This document shows positions 9,598 to 17,688 of a DNA stretch of 64,000 nucleotides, piece after piece. Both the position numbers and the translations under genes were made by a program. This DNA is from Vreelandella olivaria (GTDB lineage: Bacteria; Pseudomonadota; Gammaproteobacteria; Pseudomonadales; Halomonadaceae). Each line of letters starts with the position of its first letter. Position 1 is the stretch's first letter. The notes beneath the pieces were generated by a model. That model worked only from the letters and a program-made list of their open reading frames with translations, was not told the DNA's origin and made no database searches. The DNA lies in the NCBI RefSeq assembly GCF_023507745.1, contig NZ_JALPZO010000073.1:1-64000 (forward strand), read 5' to 3'.

Positions 9598-10253
9598 GCC
9601 AGACTCCTCTGCAGGTGACGCTCAAGCCGGCGCCCAAACATGGTCAGCGGAATATTGATAAGGCAGTAGATGCCTGCCAATACCAGGTAGTGTTGGAAAA
9701 ACAAGTAGTCTGAGGCGGCCAGGTTTTGGGCTACGCGGGTAAGGTCCGCCAGGCCCACGACTGAGACCAACGCTGAGGCCTTGATAAGTAATACCAGTTC
9801 GTTAACCAGTGAGGGCAAGGTGCTTTGTACGGCCTGGGGGAGCTCGATACGCAGCAAAATAGCGGGGCGGCTCATGCCTAATAGATGTGCCGCTTCGCGT
9901 TGACCGGGCGGTATCGCCATCAGACCACCGCGTAGGATTTCAGCAATGTAGGCCCCTGAGCAGAGCGAGAGTGCCAACACCGCAGCGACCATCGGTGACA
10001 GGTTGGGTAGGCCTAACATCGGGGCGAGGTAGTAGATGACCAGTAGTTGGACCAGTAGCGGTACGCCGCGAAAGATAAAGATATAGCTTCCGCCGAGACG
10101 TCTGAGTAATGGCATTTTGGCCAATTGCATGCTGGAGATAAGAATGGCAATAACAAAGCCAAAGGCATTACCAAGCAGCGACGTCTGAAGCGTGATCAGC
10201 AGTGCCTTTCCCAGCAGAGGTAGGCTGAAGACAAACGTTGGCCAGTCGAACAT
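9594..10253 (-). CDS. Polar amino acid ABC transporter, permease subunit
   Basis: This 219-residue permease is of the same family as the next gene, with the EAA-like loop at about residues 130-150 (GQREAAHLLGMSRPAILLRI). It is the first permease after the binding-protein gene, separated from it by a 76-base gap holding a strong hairpin. It is expected to be made at a lower level than the binding protein for that reason. The protein is integral to the inner membrane. Confidence 0.92.
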   Translation of the reverse strand: MFDWPTFVFSLPLLGKALLITLQTSLLGNAFGFVIAILISSMQLAKMPLLRRLGGSYIFIFRGVPLLVQLLVIYYLAPMLGLPNLSPMVAAVLALSLCSGAYIAEILRGGLMAIPPGQREAAHLLGMSRPAILLRIELPQAVQSTLPSLVNELVLLIKASALVSVVGLADLTRVAQNLAASDYLFFQHYLVLAGIYCLINIPLTMFGRRLERHLQRSLA

Positions 10254-10278
10254 TGGCAGAATCCCTATAGGGGAGAGG

Positions 10279-10300
10279 GAGCATGCCGGACGGCATGCTC
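10279..10300 (-). terminator. Intercistronic hairpin between binding protein and permease genes
   Basis: GAGCATGCCG and CGGCATGCTC form a perfect 10-bp stem around two bases. No T-run follows it on the minus strand. It more likely protects the upstream binding-protein mRNA and partly attenuates the transporter genes than ends transcription. This is the usual arrangement for ABC importers that need excess binding protein. Confidence 0.6.
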
Positions 10301-10329
10301 AACTGCCGTCCGAGCACGTTAGTTAGCGT

Positions 10330-11163
10330 TTAGATTTCGGGTTCAAAGTCTTCGATGGGAACTTCCATCGGCTGGCCGAACCACTTGGTCTGCAGCTCTT
10401 CAAAACTGCCATCCTCATGCATCGATAAAATGATTTCGTTGATCGCATCAATCAGTGAAGCGGATGCTTCATCGTTGCGTGCCATATAGCCGAAGTAAGC
10501 GGGCTGGCCGAAGGGGGGATGTACGACTTCAAACATCGGACGCTGGGTCGCCGTATAAGCGATATTGGGAAGTGAGTTAGCGACGGCATCAATTCGCCCA
10601 GCAGCCAGGTCGGCGTAGGTTTGGCTGTAATCGACATACTCGGTGATGGCAGGGGGTTCGGGTAATTCGGCAGCAAAGGCCTGTAGCTGCTCAAGTTGAG
10701 CAGTGCCTCGCCCGCCGCCGGCGGTTTTGCCGGAGAGGTCTTCAGGGGTTTGTATTGAGTCATCGTCAGCGCGTTTTAATAGCGCTACGGTGGCCTCAGC
10801 AATAGGTAACGTGAAGTTGTAGCGTAGTTTTCGTTCACGGGTAATCATGGCCGGGCCTGCCACGAAATCATAGTTTCCAGCTTCAAGGCCGGGTAGTACG
10901 CTTGGCCAGGGGAGATCGATCCAATTGATACTCACCTCAAGCTCTTCCCCGATACGTTCCATTAGCTCTAAGTTGAGGCCGCTCTGCTGGCCAGCTTCTA
11001 AATAGGCAAAAGGTGCGAAGTGGAACTCGGTGCCAATGTTGAGAACGCCGCGCTCCTTTACCTCTTCAAGCAAATCTGCATAAGCGGTACTCACCGCCAT
11101 TGATAGGCCAACGCCCAGCGTTAAAATACATAGTGGCTGCCTGAATGGATTGCATTTTTTCAT
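10330..11163 (-). CDS. Polar amino acid ABC transporter, periplasmic binding protein
   Basis: This is a 277-residue class 3 solute-binding protein. A Sec signal peptide ends near AYA (residues 27-29). The mature protein starts DLLEEVKERGVLNIGTEFHF and carries typical ligand-site elements such as PFAYLEAGQQSGLNLELMERI and AGRIDAVANS. It is the first gene of a seven-gene minus-strand operon (binding protein, two permeases, ATPase, aminotransferase, PhyH oxygenase, hutC). A HutC-type palindrome lies 117 bases upstream of the start. The substrate is likely histidine or an imidazole amino or keto acid, by context only. Confidence 0.9.
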   Translation of the reverse strand: MKKCNPFRQPLCILTLGVGLSMAVSTAYADLLEEVKERGVLNIGTEFHFAPFAYLEAGQQSGLNLELMERIGEELEVSINWIDLPWPSVLPGLEAGNYDFVAGPAMITRERKLRYNFTLPIAEATVALLKRADDDSIQTPEDLSGKTAGGGRGTAQLEQLQAFAAELPEPPAITEYVDYSQTYADLAAGRIDAVANSLPNIAYTATQRPMFEVVHPPFGQPAYFGYMARNDEASASLIDAINEIILSMHEDGSFEELQTKWFGQPMEVPIEDFEPEI

Positions 11164-11279
11164 GGGGTAATGACTCCATAGAACAGTGGGAGGAACTGCT
11201 TTTTTTAATAACGTTTGCTGAGATGCCGATTGGATGTATCGGCTTTATTTTGCAAGTGGCGTGCCAGAAAACATTTACC

Positions 11280-11289
11280 TGTATATACA
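11280..11289. promoter_or_regulatory. Predicted HutC operator of the ABC-transporter/hutC operon
   Basis: A perfect TGTATATACA palindrome lies upstream of the binding-protein gene. Identical or near-identical copies lie at the four other hut promoters in this window. Known hut operators of pseudomonads have the form TGTA-N2-TACA, which this matches. Confidence 0.72.
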
Positions 11290-11391
11290 TAGTGGTTTTG
11301 CACGCTAATACGTTAATTCGCGAAAAATACCGCGCACTGTTCGGGTGCATGCAACCATCTGTTTGTTCAGCCCCGTTTGGCTCTACGTTTC

Positions 11392-12780
11392 TCAGCTGAG
11401 TAGCTTGCCGGGGTTAAGCGTGCCATTAGGGTCCAGGGCGTTTTTGAGCGTGCGCATCACCTCCAGAGTGTCGGGGTGGACACTGTGATGAAGAAAGTCA
11501 CGTTTAAGCAGGCCAATGCCGTGCTCGGCAGAAATTGAGCCGCCGCGCTCGCCGACTAACTGGTAGACCTCGGCCTCGATGGCATGGCGAGTTTGTGGAG
11601 TGTCTTCGGTCAGAGAATGGCCGTCCACCGTGAGGTGGAGGTTGCTGTCGCCGATATGCCCGAAATTGACAATCCGCACGCCCATCCAGTGCTTGTGAAG
11701 CATCGCTTCTGCAGCCTCAACAAAATTGCCAATATCGGGAATCGACAAGCTGATATCGAAGTTGATGGGGGCTAGTTTGATGGGAAATTCGGCGGTTGCC
11801 TCACGAATCGCCCATAGTTCGCGGGCCTGGGTGGTGCTGCTTGCCAATACCGCATCTGCAACTTCACCGGCTGACAACGCTTCCTCAAGTGCCAGCTCCA
11901 GATGGTTTGCACTCCCCTCCGCTTCACACAGCACGTAGAGTGGGTAGTTGGTCGGTAGGGGCGGCTGTTTGGTTTGCCAACCGCAGCTCATGGTGTAGAA
12001 GTCCTGCCACATCACTTCGTACGCCTCGAGTGCCAGCTTGGCCCGGCGCAGGCGGTGCATAAATGAGACCGCTGAAGGATAATCCGGCAGGGCGCATAGC
12101 AGCGTGTGAGTATCACTCTGAGGAGGCGATAAGCGTAGCACGGCGCGGGTGATAACACCCAATGTTCCCTCAGCGCCGATAAAGCAGTGTTTGAGGTCAT
12201 AGCCGGTATTGTTTTTAATCATGCTGTTCATTAAATCCAACACCCTGCCATCGGCTAACACCACTTCAATGCCGAGCACCTGATCACGGGTCATACCGTG
12301 ACGAATCACACCATGGCCGCCTGCATTCGTGGAAAGGGTGCCGCCAATGTGGCAGGAACCCCGTGCCCCGAAATCCACCGGGTAGCGAAACCCTGCCTCC
12401 TCCGCAGCATCCTGGACGGCCTGCAGCGTTGTTCCCGCCCGCACTGTTAAGGTAGCGGCGTCGCGGTCAACACTTTCCACTCCACTGAGCCGGGCTAATG
12501 ACAGTGCAATGCTGTCTGCGCTGGGGACGGCCCCGCCCGCCAGCCCCGTCATGCCGCCCTGGGGAACAACGGTGCGGCGATGCTCGTTGCAAAAGCGCAG
12601 TACTCTGGAAACCTCTTGGGTTGTTGCGGGGCGAACTAACGCCAGTGGCCGACAGGGGGCGTGGCCGGTCCAGTCGCTCTGGCAGGATTCAGGAATCGCC
12701 TCACCTAGCAGCACGCTATCGCCAAAGGTATCTACCAGCGCCGCCAGAAAGGCTGTGTCCTCGATGCTGACGGAGTTCAT
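11392..12780 (-). CDS. FAD-binding 2-hydroxyacid oxidase/dehydrogenase (GlcD / D-lactate dehydrogenase type)
   Basis: This is a 462-residue VAO/PCMH-fold flavoprotein. The FAD-binding half includes VVPQGGMTGLAGGAVP and GGTLSTNAGGHGVIRHG. The C-terminal half has NFGHIGDSNLHL and SAEHGIGLLKRDF, typical of GlcD and D-lactate/D-2-hydroxyglutarate dehydrogenases. It oxidises a D-2-hydroxyacid to the 2-oxoacid and passes electrons to quinone or a cytochrome. It follows hutH after 54 bases with a GGGAGA ribosome-binding site, so it should be co-induced with histidine breakdown. Imidazole-lactate is the natural guess for the substrate; plain glycolate or lactate cannot be excluded. Confidence 0.85.
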   Translation of the reverse strand: MNSVSIEDTAFLAALVDTFGDSVLLGEAIPESCQSDWTGHAPCRPLALVRPATTQEVSRVLRFCNEHRRTVVPQGGMTGLAGGAVPSADSIALSLARLSGVESVDRDAATLTVRAGTTLQAVQDAAEEAGFRYPVDFGARGSCHIGGTLSTNAGGHGVIRHGMTRDQVLGIEVVLADGRVLDLMNSMIKNNTGYDLKHCFIGAEGTLGVITRAVLRLSPPQSDTHTLLCALPDYPSAVSFMHRLRRAKLALEAYEVMWQDFYTMSCGWQTKQPPLPTNYPLYVLCEAEGSANHLELALEEALSAGEVADAVLASSTTQARELWAIREATAEFPIKLAPINFDISLSIPDIGNFVEAAEAMLHKHWMGVRIVNFGHIGDSNLHLTVDGHSLTEDTPQTRHAIEAEVYQLVGERGGSISAEHGIGLLKRDFLHHSVHPDTLEVMRTLKNALDPNGTLNPGKLLS

Positions 12781-12834
12781 GGGCTATCTCCCGGTAGGAT
12801 GAGTAGGTTCTGCTCATGTGGTGCCCGTTGCATG

Positions 12835-14367
12835 TCACGCCTCGGTATACAGGCGTGGACGGGGCAGTAGTGTGTCGAAAATGGCATCATCGACAAAGCG
12901 CTGTGCCGCTACCAGATCAGGAGCGAAGTAGCGGTCGTGGTCATACTGCTTCACGTCGCGGCGGATGAGTGCCAACGCCTCTTCCAGCGCAGGAGAACTC
13001 GTCATGGGGCGGTGAAACTCAATGCCCTGGGCTGCTGCCAGTAGCTCAATGGCGACCACGGCGCTGGAGTTGAACGCCATATCGGCCAGGCGCCTTGCCG
13101 CAAAGGTGGCCATTGAGACGTGGTCCTCCTGGTTAGCGGAGGTCGGCAAGCTATCCACCGAGGCTGGATGGGCCAGGGTCTTATTCTCCGAGGCGAGTGC
13201 AGCAGCACTCACCTGGGCGATCATAAAGCCGGAATTGATACCGCTATCCTCGACCAAAAAGGCGGGCAGCCCTGATAGGGTTGGATCTACCAGTTGGGCT
13301 ATCCGGCGTTCGGAAAGCGCACCGATTTCGGCAATCACCAGTGCCAATACATCGGCAGCCATGGCAATCGGCTCTGCATGAAAATTGCCGCCGGAGAGCA
13401 CATCGCCATTGTCGAAGACCAGGGGATTATCAGAGACTGCATTTGCTTCGCGCAGGAATACCCCTGCCGCGAAACGTAAATGATCCAGACAGGCTCCCAT
13501 CACTTGAGGCTGGCAGCGTAGCGAATAGGGGTCCTGCACGCGGGAGCAGTCGAGATGAGATTCTCGGATACGGCTGCCAGCGAGTAATTCCCGGTATAAG
13601 GTGGCCACATCACATTGGCCTGGGTGGCCGCGTACCGCCTGAATACGCTCGTCAAACGGGGTGTCCGAGCCTTTCAGTGCATCTACAGAGAGACTGCCAG
13701 CGACCACGGCTGCGGTGAATAGCTTCTCGGTGGCGAACAGCCCGCGTAGCGCTAGCGCGGTGGAAACCTGGGTACCGTTGATCAGCGCAAGCCCCTCTTT
13801 AGGGGCTAGCGTTAACGGCTCAAGGCCTGCCCGTGCAAGCCCTTCAATAGCGGGCATCTCTTGACCCTGATGCCGCATGCGCCCTTCGCCAAGCAGTGTG
13901 GCGGCCAAATGGGCCAGCGGTGCTAGATCCCCGGAGGCGCCCACCGAGCCTTTAGCCGGAATGCACGGAAATACCCGAGCGTTGTACAGCGCTAGCAACG
14001 CTTCGATGATCAGCCAGCGCACGCCGGAGTGGCCCCGTGCCAGTGATGCTGCTTTGAGCGCCATTATCAAGCCCACCGTGGCGTCATCCAGATCATCACC
14101 CACCCCAGTACTGTGTGACAGTACCAGGTTGCGCTGAAGCTCGGTGAGCGAGGCCCGTGGGATTGAGGTTTGAGCCAGCACGCCAAAGCCCGTATTGATA
14201 CCGTAGACGGTTCTCCCGCTATCCAGAATGGTATTCACGGTAGCCTGGGCGGCGGTGACTCGATCGCGACTGGCATGGTCGAGTTCAAGCGTGGGACTTA
14301 GTTCATAAAGTTCGCGCAGGGTATCTAGGGTGATGTGACCGGGAGAGATGCATAGTATGGATGACAT
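12835..14367 (-). CDS. hutH: Histidine ammonia-lyase HutH (MIO-containing)
   Basis: This is a 510-residue canonical histidine ammonia-lyase, which converts L-histidine to urocanate and ammonia as a cytoplasmic homotetramer. The MIO-forming tripeptide Ala144-Ser145-Gly146 is intact in [15 protein letters not shown]. Also present are the catalytic tyrosine in VYGINTGFG (residues 54-62), [12 protein letters not shown], and [10 protein letters not shown]. The ATG follows AGAGGTAACC. It is the first gene of a two-gene minus-strand operon with the FAD oxidase, and a TGTATATACA operator lies 63 bases upstream. It is clearly distinct from the second HAL-family gene at 22643, which lacks the MIO tripeptide. 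Confidence 0.96.
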   Translation of the reverse strand: MSSILCISPGHITLDTLRELYELSPTLELDHASRDRVTAAQATVNTILDSGRTVYGINTGFGVLAQTSIPRASLTELQRNLVLSHSTGVGDDLDDATVGLIMALKAASLARGHSGVRWLIIEALLALYNARVFPCIPAKGSVGASGDLAPLAHLAATLLGEGRMRHQGQEMPAIEGLARAGLEPLTLAPKEGLALINGTQVSTALALRGLFATEKLFTAAVVAGSLSVDALKGSDTPFDERIQAVRGHPGQCDVATLYRELLAGSRIRESHLDCSRVQDPYSLRCQPQVMGACLDHLRFAAGVFLREANAVSDNPLVFDNGDVLSGGNFHAEPIAMAADVLALVIAEIGALSERRIAQLVDPTLSGLPAFLVEDSGINSGFMIAQVSAAALASENKTLAHPASVDSLPTSANQEDHVSMATFAARRLADMAFNSSAVVAIELLAAAQGIEFHRPMTSSPALEEALALIRRDVKQYDHDRYFAPDLVAAQRFVDDAIFDTLLPRPRLYTEA

Positions 14368-14429
14368 GGTTACCTCTGAATCGCTTGGCGAGTACCTTGG
14401 GTGATCGTTGTAGTCGTACGCTGTTAATA

Positions 14430-14439
14430 TGTATATACA
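14430..14439. promoter_or_regulatory. Predicted HutC operator of hutH
   Basis: A perfect TGTATATACA palindrome lies 63 bases upstream of the hutH start in the 357-base divergent region shared with the dioxygenase-hutD unit. On the minus strand it overlaps a plausible -10 element (TTGCAT, 16 bases, TATATA), so a bound repressor would block polymerase. The rest of this region is AT-rich and holds the opposing promoter. Confidence 0.72.
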
Positions 14440-14579
14440 GGTATGTGATGATGATGCAATATTTAAACACTGAGTTATTCAACGTTAAGCTGTTTTTTTG
14501 ATAGATGATGTTTTTTAGTGCAATTAATCTTCTTTATGTACGCTATTGGTGCGTTTTTAGTGATCTTGTAAAAACATTG

Positions 14580-14625
14580 TTGACAGTTTAAAAATAGCTG
14601 AGATGCTTTTTTGTATGTATATACT
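14580..14625 (+). promoter_or_regulatory. Promoter and HutC operator of the dioxygenase-hutD unit
   Basis: TTGACA at 14580-14585 and GATGCT at 14602-14607, 16 bases apart, make a reasonable sigma-70 promoter for the plus strand. Just downstream, TGTATATACT (14616-14625) matches the hut palindrome at nine of ten positions and would cover the transcription start. The promoter assignment is weaker than the operator. Confidence 0.55.
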
Positions 14626-14724
14626 TTTTTGATCGTGGCCCTGTGTATGGTTCTCTTGCATGGCGGCTACCTTCCGCTTGTAGGGGTTAGGGCAAGCGTT
14701 TCGTTAACCGTGGGAGCATGAGTA

Positions 14725-15696
14725 ATGTCAACTTCAGCAATGACGATACCGTTAGTGGATATGCAGGGCGTGCGTGACGGGGACTTTGAAAGTCTCGCCC
14801 GGGCTGGAAAAGCGATTCATGATGCCTGTACCCAGGTGGGCTTCTTTTACATCATCAATCATGGCTTACCCCAAGTGGTGATAGATGAGGCCATGCAGGC
14901 AGCACAGCGCTTTTTTGCCGAACCGCTGGAGCGCAAGGCCGAGGTAGCCGTTAATAAATGTCATCGCGGTTTTCACCGGCGGGGAGGTGCCACCATGTAT
15001 CAGGCAACCCGGCCGGATGAGAAGGAGTTCTATAGTTTTGGCCTGGATCTGGCGGAAGACGACCCTGCCGTGTTGGCGGGTGAGGCCCTGCGAGGGCCGA
15101 ACCAGTGGCCTGGGTTTATGCCGGAGTTTCAGCAGGCAATGGATCGCTACTTTCTTGAAGTCGGGCACTGTGGCGCCGATCTGCTACGCGCCATTGCGAT
15201 GAGCCTGGAGATTGATCCCGAGTTCTTTGCCGCTAAGTACACCAAACCGTTACAGCGCACCCAGGCAGTCTATTATCCCGTGCAGGCGGATGATCGGCCC
15301 GCAGACCAGTTTGGCGTCGCCCCGCATACCGATTATGGATGTGTTACGTTGCTCTACCAGGATGCTGTGGGTGGCTTGCAGGTGCGTGAGTTGGAGAGCG
15401 AGCGCTGGATTGACGCCCCTTTTATGGAAGGCTCACTGGTGGTCAATGTGGGTGATCTGCTGGCGCGATGGTCCAATGATCGCTTTCGATCCACCTTGCA
15501 TCGGGTGATTAATACCAGTGGGCGCGAACGTTACTCCATTGCTACCTTTTATGACCCCGACTATGGTGCTCGGGTCGACCCAGTTGATCTGGGGGTGGCG
15601 CCTGATCAGGCTGCTTACCCACCGGTGGCAGCGGGGGACTATATTCTTGGTCGCATTGATGCTTCGATGAGCTATCGCAAACAAGCCACGTCATGA
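14725..15696 (+). CDS. Isopenicillin-N-synthase-like Fe(II)/2-oxoglutarate dioxygenase
   Basis: This is a 323-residue member of the isopenicillin N synthase / plant 2-oxoglutarate dioxygenase family. The N-terminal DIOX_N part contains TQVGFFYIINHGLP. The iron triad is His201, Asp203 (APHTDYGCVTLL) and His259 (STLHRVIN), and the 2-oxoglutarate-binding Arg269 and Ser271 are in RERYS. It shares a unit with hutD, 10 bases downstream, under a HutC-type operator. This is the second oxygenase of this chemistry in the hut region, besides the PhyH gene. Oxidation or N-demethylation of an imidazole amino acid is plausible but unproven. A purely housekeeping role is unlikely, given the operator. Confidence 0.87.
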   Translation: MSTSAMTIPLVDMQGVRDGDFESLARAGKAIHDACTQVGFFYIINHGLPQVVIDEAMQAAQRFFAEPLERKAEVAVNKCHRGFHRRGGATMYQATRPDEKEFYSFGLDLAEDDPAVLAGEALRGPNQWPGFMPEFQQAMDRYFLEVGHCGADLLRAIAMSLEIDPEFFAAKYTKPLQRTQAVYYPVQADDRPADQFGVAPHTDYGCVTLLYQDAVGGLQVRELESERWIDAPFMEGSLVVNVGDLLARWSNDRFRSTLHRVINTSGRERYSIATFYDPDYGARVDPVDLGVAPDQAAYPPVAAGDYILGRIDASMSYRKQATS

Positions 15697-15706
15697 GTGT
15701 TAAGCC

Positions 15707-16327
15707 ATGAGCTTGCCAACCACGCTAAGGTTTGCCGAGCTGAACCCTGTTGCCTGGCGTAATGGCGGTGGTATCACCCGCGTGGTGGCTTGCCAGGTGG
15801 GCGCTGAGCCGCCGGGCTGGCGTATCTCTATCGCTGAGTTGGATAAGGCCGGGCCTTTTTCCGTTATTCCAGAGGTAACACGCCATTTTACGGTAATAGG
15901 CGACCAGCCGGTCACGCTGCTATTCAGTAAGCAATGCGCCGTTTTGGCACCCCATGAGAGTGTGACGTTTGATGGGGAGACCGCAGTGAGCTGCCTGTTA
16001 CCCAATGGGCCGAGTCGGGCGCTAAATGTTATGTACCAGCCTCAAAACTGGCAGGCCCGTGTGACTTGGTTAGTTGCTGGCGAGCCCTTTATGCGCAACC
16101 TTCATGCTGACACTCTCCTCTTCGCCATTGGCGGCCGTGCCTGGATGACTGATCACTTGTCGCATCCCTCAAGCTTACCGCTGCATAACGCTGCCCTGCA
16201 TATAGCAAGTGGCGATGCCTGGTATTGGCCTGGGGCAAGCCTTTCTAACGCTAGTGAAGCGCCGATCATGTTAGCGATAACGCCACATGCTCGGCTATGC
16301 AAAGTAGAACTACAGCCACGGGCTTGA
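15707..16327 (+). CDS. hutD: HutD-family protein
   Basis: This is a 206-residue HutD, a bicupin found only with hut genes. Recognisable parts are NPVAWRNGGGITRVVA at the N-terminus and GWRISIAELDKAGPFSVIP, a pattern typical of the family. HutD is thought to tune hut pathway flux by binding an intermediate such as formylglutamate or urocanate; it is not a pathway enzyme. It is coupled to the dioxygenase gene and converges on the YjiH-type gene with only 20 bases between the stops. Confidence 0.88.
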   Translation: MSLPTTLRFAELNPVAWRNGGGITRVVACQVGAEPPGWRISIAELDKAGPFSVIPEVTRHFTVIGDQPVTLLFSKQCAVLAPHESVTFDGETAVSCLLPNGPSRALNVMYQPQNWQARVTWLVAGEPFMRNLHADTLLFAIGGRAWMTDHLSHPSSLPLHNAALHIASGDAWYWPGASLSNASEAPIMLAITPHARLCKVELQPRA

Positions 16328-16346
16328 GTGTACCCCTGTTTCAGCC

Positions 16347-17651
16347 TTAGCCCGCTAGCCAGGCGGCAAAGTATCCCGCAGGGATCGCTAACGAAAGACT
16401 AAGGAAGGTCCGTATCAGCCAGATAAACACGATACGCCCCATAGAGAGAGGAATCGTGGTTGATAGAATGCAGGGGATCGATGCCGAAAAGAACAGTATC
16501 GACGATACCGAAATGACCCCGGTGGCAAAGCGCGCCGGTAGTGAGGCGTCCGCCATTAATAGCGCGGGCAGAAACATCTCGGCTAATCCCGAGGCTGCCG
16601 CTTGGGATAACTGCCGTGCCTCGTCGATACCGAACAGTGCGATCAAGGGGTAGAAAATCACCCCTATCCATTCAAATAGCGGGGTGTACTTGGCAAGCAG
16701 CAAGCCGAGTAAACCTACTGACAGGATTGAGGGCAGAATGCTCATGGTCATCAGCATGCCTTCTTTGAGGTTAATCATCACACTACGGCCCAGGCTGGGG
16801 GCTTGTTGAGCGGCGATTAGGCTCTCTTGCCACGCGGTGGAAAGTCGCTGGCCGCGCGCCACTGGCGCTTCCTCATAGGTCGATTCGTTATTCATTCTTG
16901 AAAGGGGCGGCAGGCGCACGGTAATGGCGGTAACAACAAAGGTGATCAACAGCGTTAACCAAAAATAGAGATTCCACATTGCCATCAGATCGAGCGTTTT
17001 GGCGATGACAATCATAAAAGTGGCAGAGACGGTGGAGAAACCGGTCGCGATGATGGCAGCTTCGCGAGCGGAGTATCGGCCAGCGCTATAGACCCGATTG
17101 GTGATCAGTAGGCCGATTGAGTAGCTACCTACGAATGATGCCACGGCGTCGATAGCTGAGCGCCCTGGAGTGCGCCAAAGCGGACGCATGAGTGGCTGAC
17201 AGATTACCCCAACCCCCTCCAGTAGCCCGTAGTTAATCAGCAGTGCCAGGAAGATGGCACCGATAGGAACAATGAGACCCACCGAAATCACCAACCTATC
17301 GAATAAGAACGGCAACATATCGGGTGTGTGCAGTGCTGCCGGGCCGATACCGGTCAATGCCAGAGTACCGCACAGCACCCCCATCCACTTGAGTACCGTG
17401 AACACGCGTTCGGTGCGACTGGCCCGCCAGCGTCCGGTGATCACTGGGTAGAGGGCTCCGGCGATAATGACTGCCATGGCGTAGTAGTTTACCGCGTCGC
17501 CCAGCAAGCGACGAGAGGCGCTTACCAAGTGATCGAGCAGAATCGTCGTTGTGCCATTGAGGGTGATGGGCACGAAAAACACCAATATTCCCAGCAGACT
17601 GGGGATGAATAGCTTAAAGAGCGTAGAGGGAGTCGCTTTGACAGCTGGCAT
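16347..17651 (-). CDS. YjiH-family (nucleoside-recognition/GATE domain) membrane protein
   Basis: This is a 434-residue integral membrane protein with about ten hydrophobic segments and two Gate-like repeats. One of these includes VGSYSIGLLITNRVYSAG and ATGFSTVSATFMIV. It follows hutF after 37 bases in the same transcription unit, so HutC control is expected. YjiH-type proteins are often seen beside hut genes, but I know of no proven function. A role in uptake or efflux of a pathway compound is the natural guess. The family call is firm and the function is open. Confidence 0.8.
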   Translation of the reverse strand: MPAVKATPSTLFKLFIPSLLGILVFFVPITLNGTTTILLDHLVSASRRLLGDAVNYYAMAVIIAGALYPVITGRWRASRTERVFTVLKWMGVLCGTLALTGIGPAALHTPDMLPFLFDRLVISVGLIVPIGAIFLALLINYGLLEGVGVICQPLMRPLWRTPGRSAIDAVASFVGSYSIGLLITNRVYSAGRYSAREAAIIATGFSTVSATFMIVIAKTLDLMAMWNLYFWLTLLITFVVTAITVRLPPLSRMNNESTYEEAPVARGQRLSTAWQESLIAAQQAPSLGRSVMINLKEGMLMTMSILPSILSVGLLGLLLAKYTPLFEWIGVIFYPLIALFGIDEARQLSQAAASGLAEMFLPALLMADASLPARFATGVISVSSILFFSASIPCILSTTIPLSMGRIVFIWLIRTFLSLSLAIPAGYFAAWLAG

Positions 17652-17688
17652 AAGAGCTCCGGGGGAAGTTGTTATTGGCGGGCGAAGG

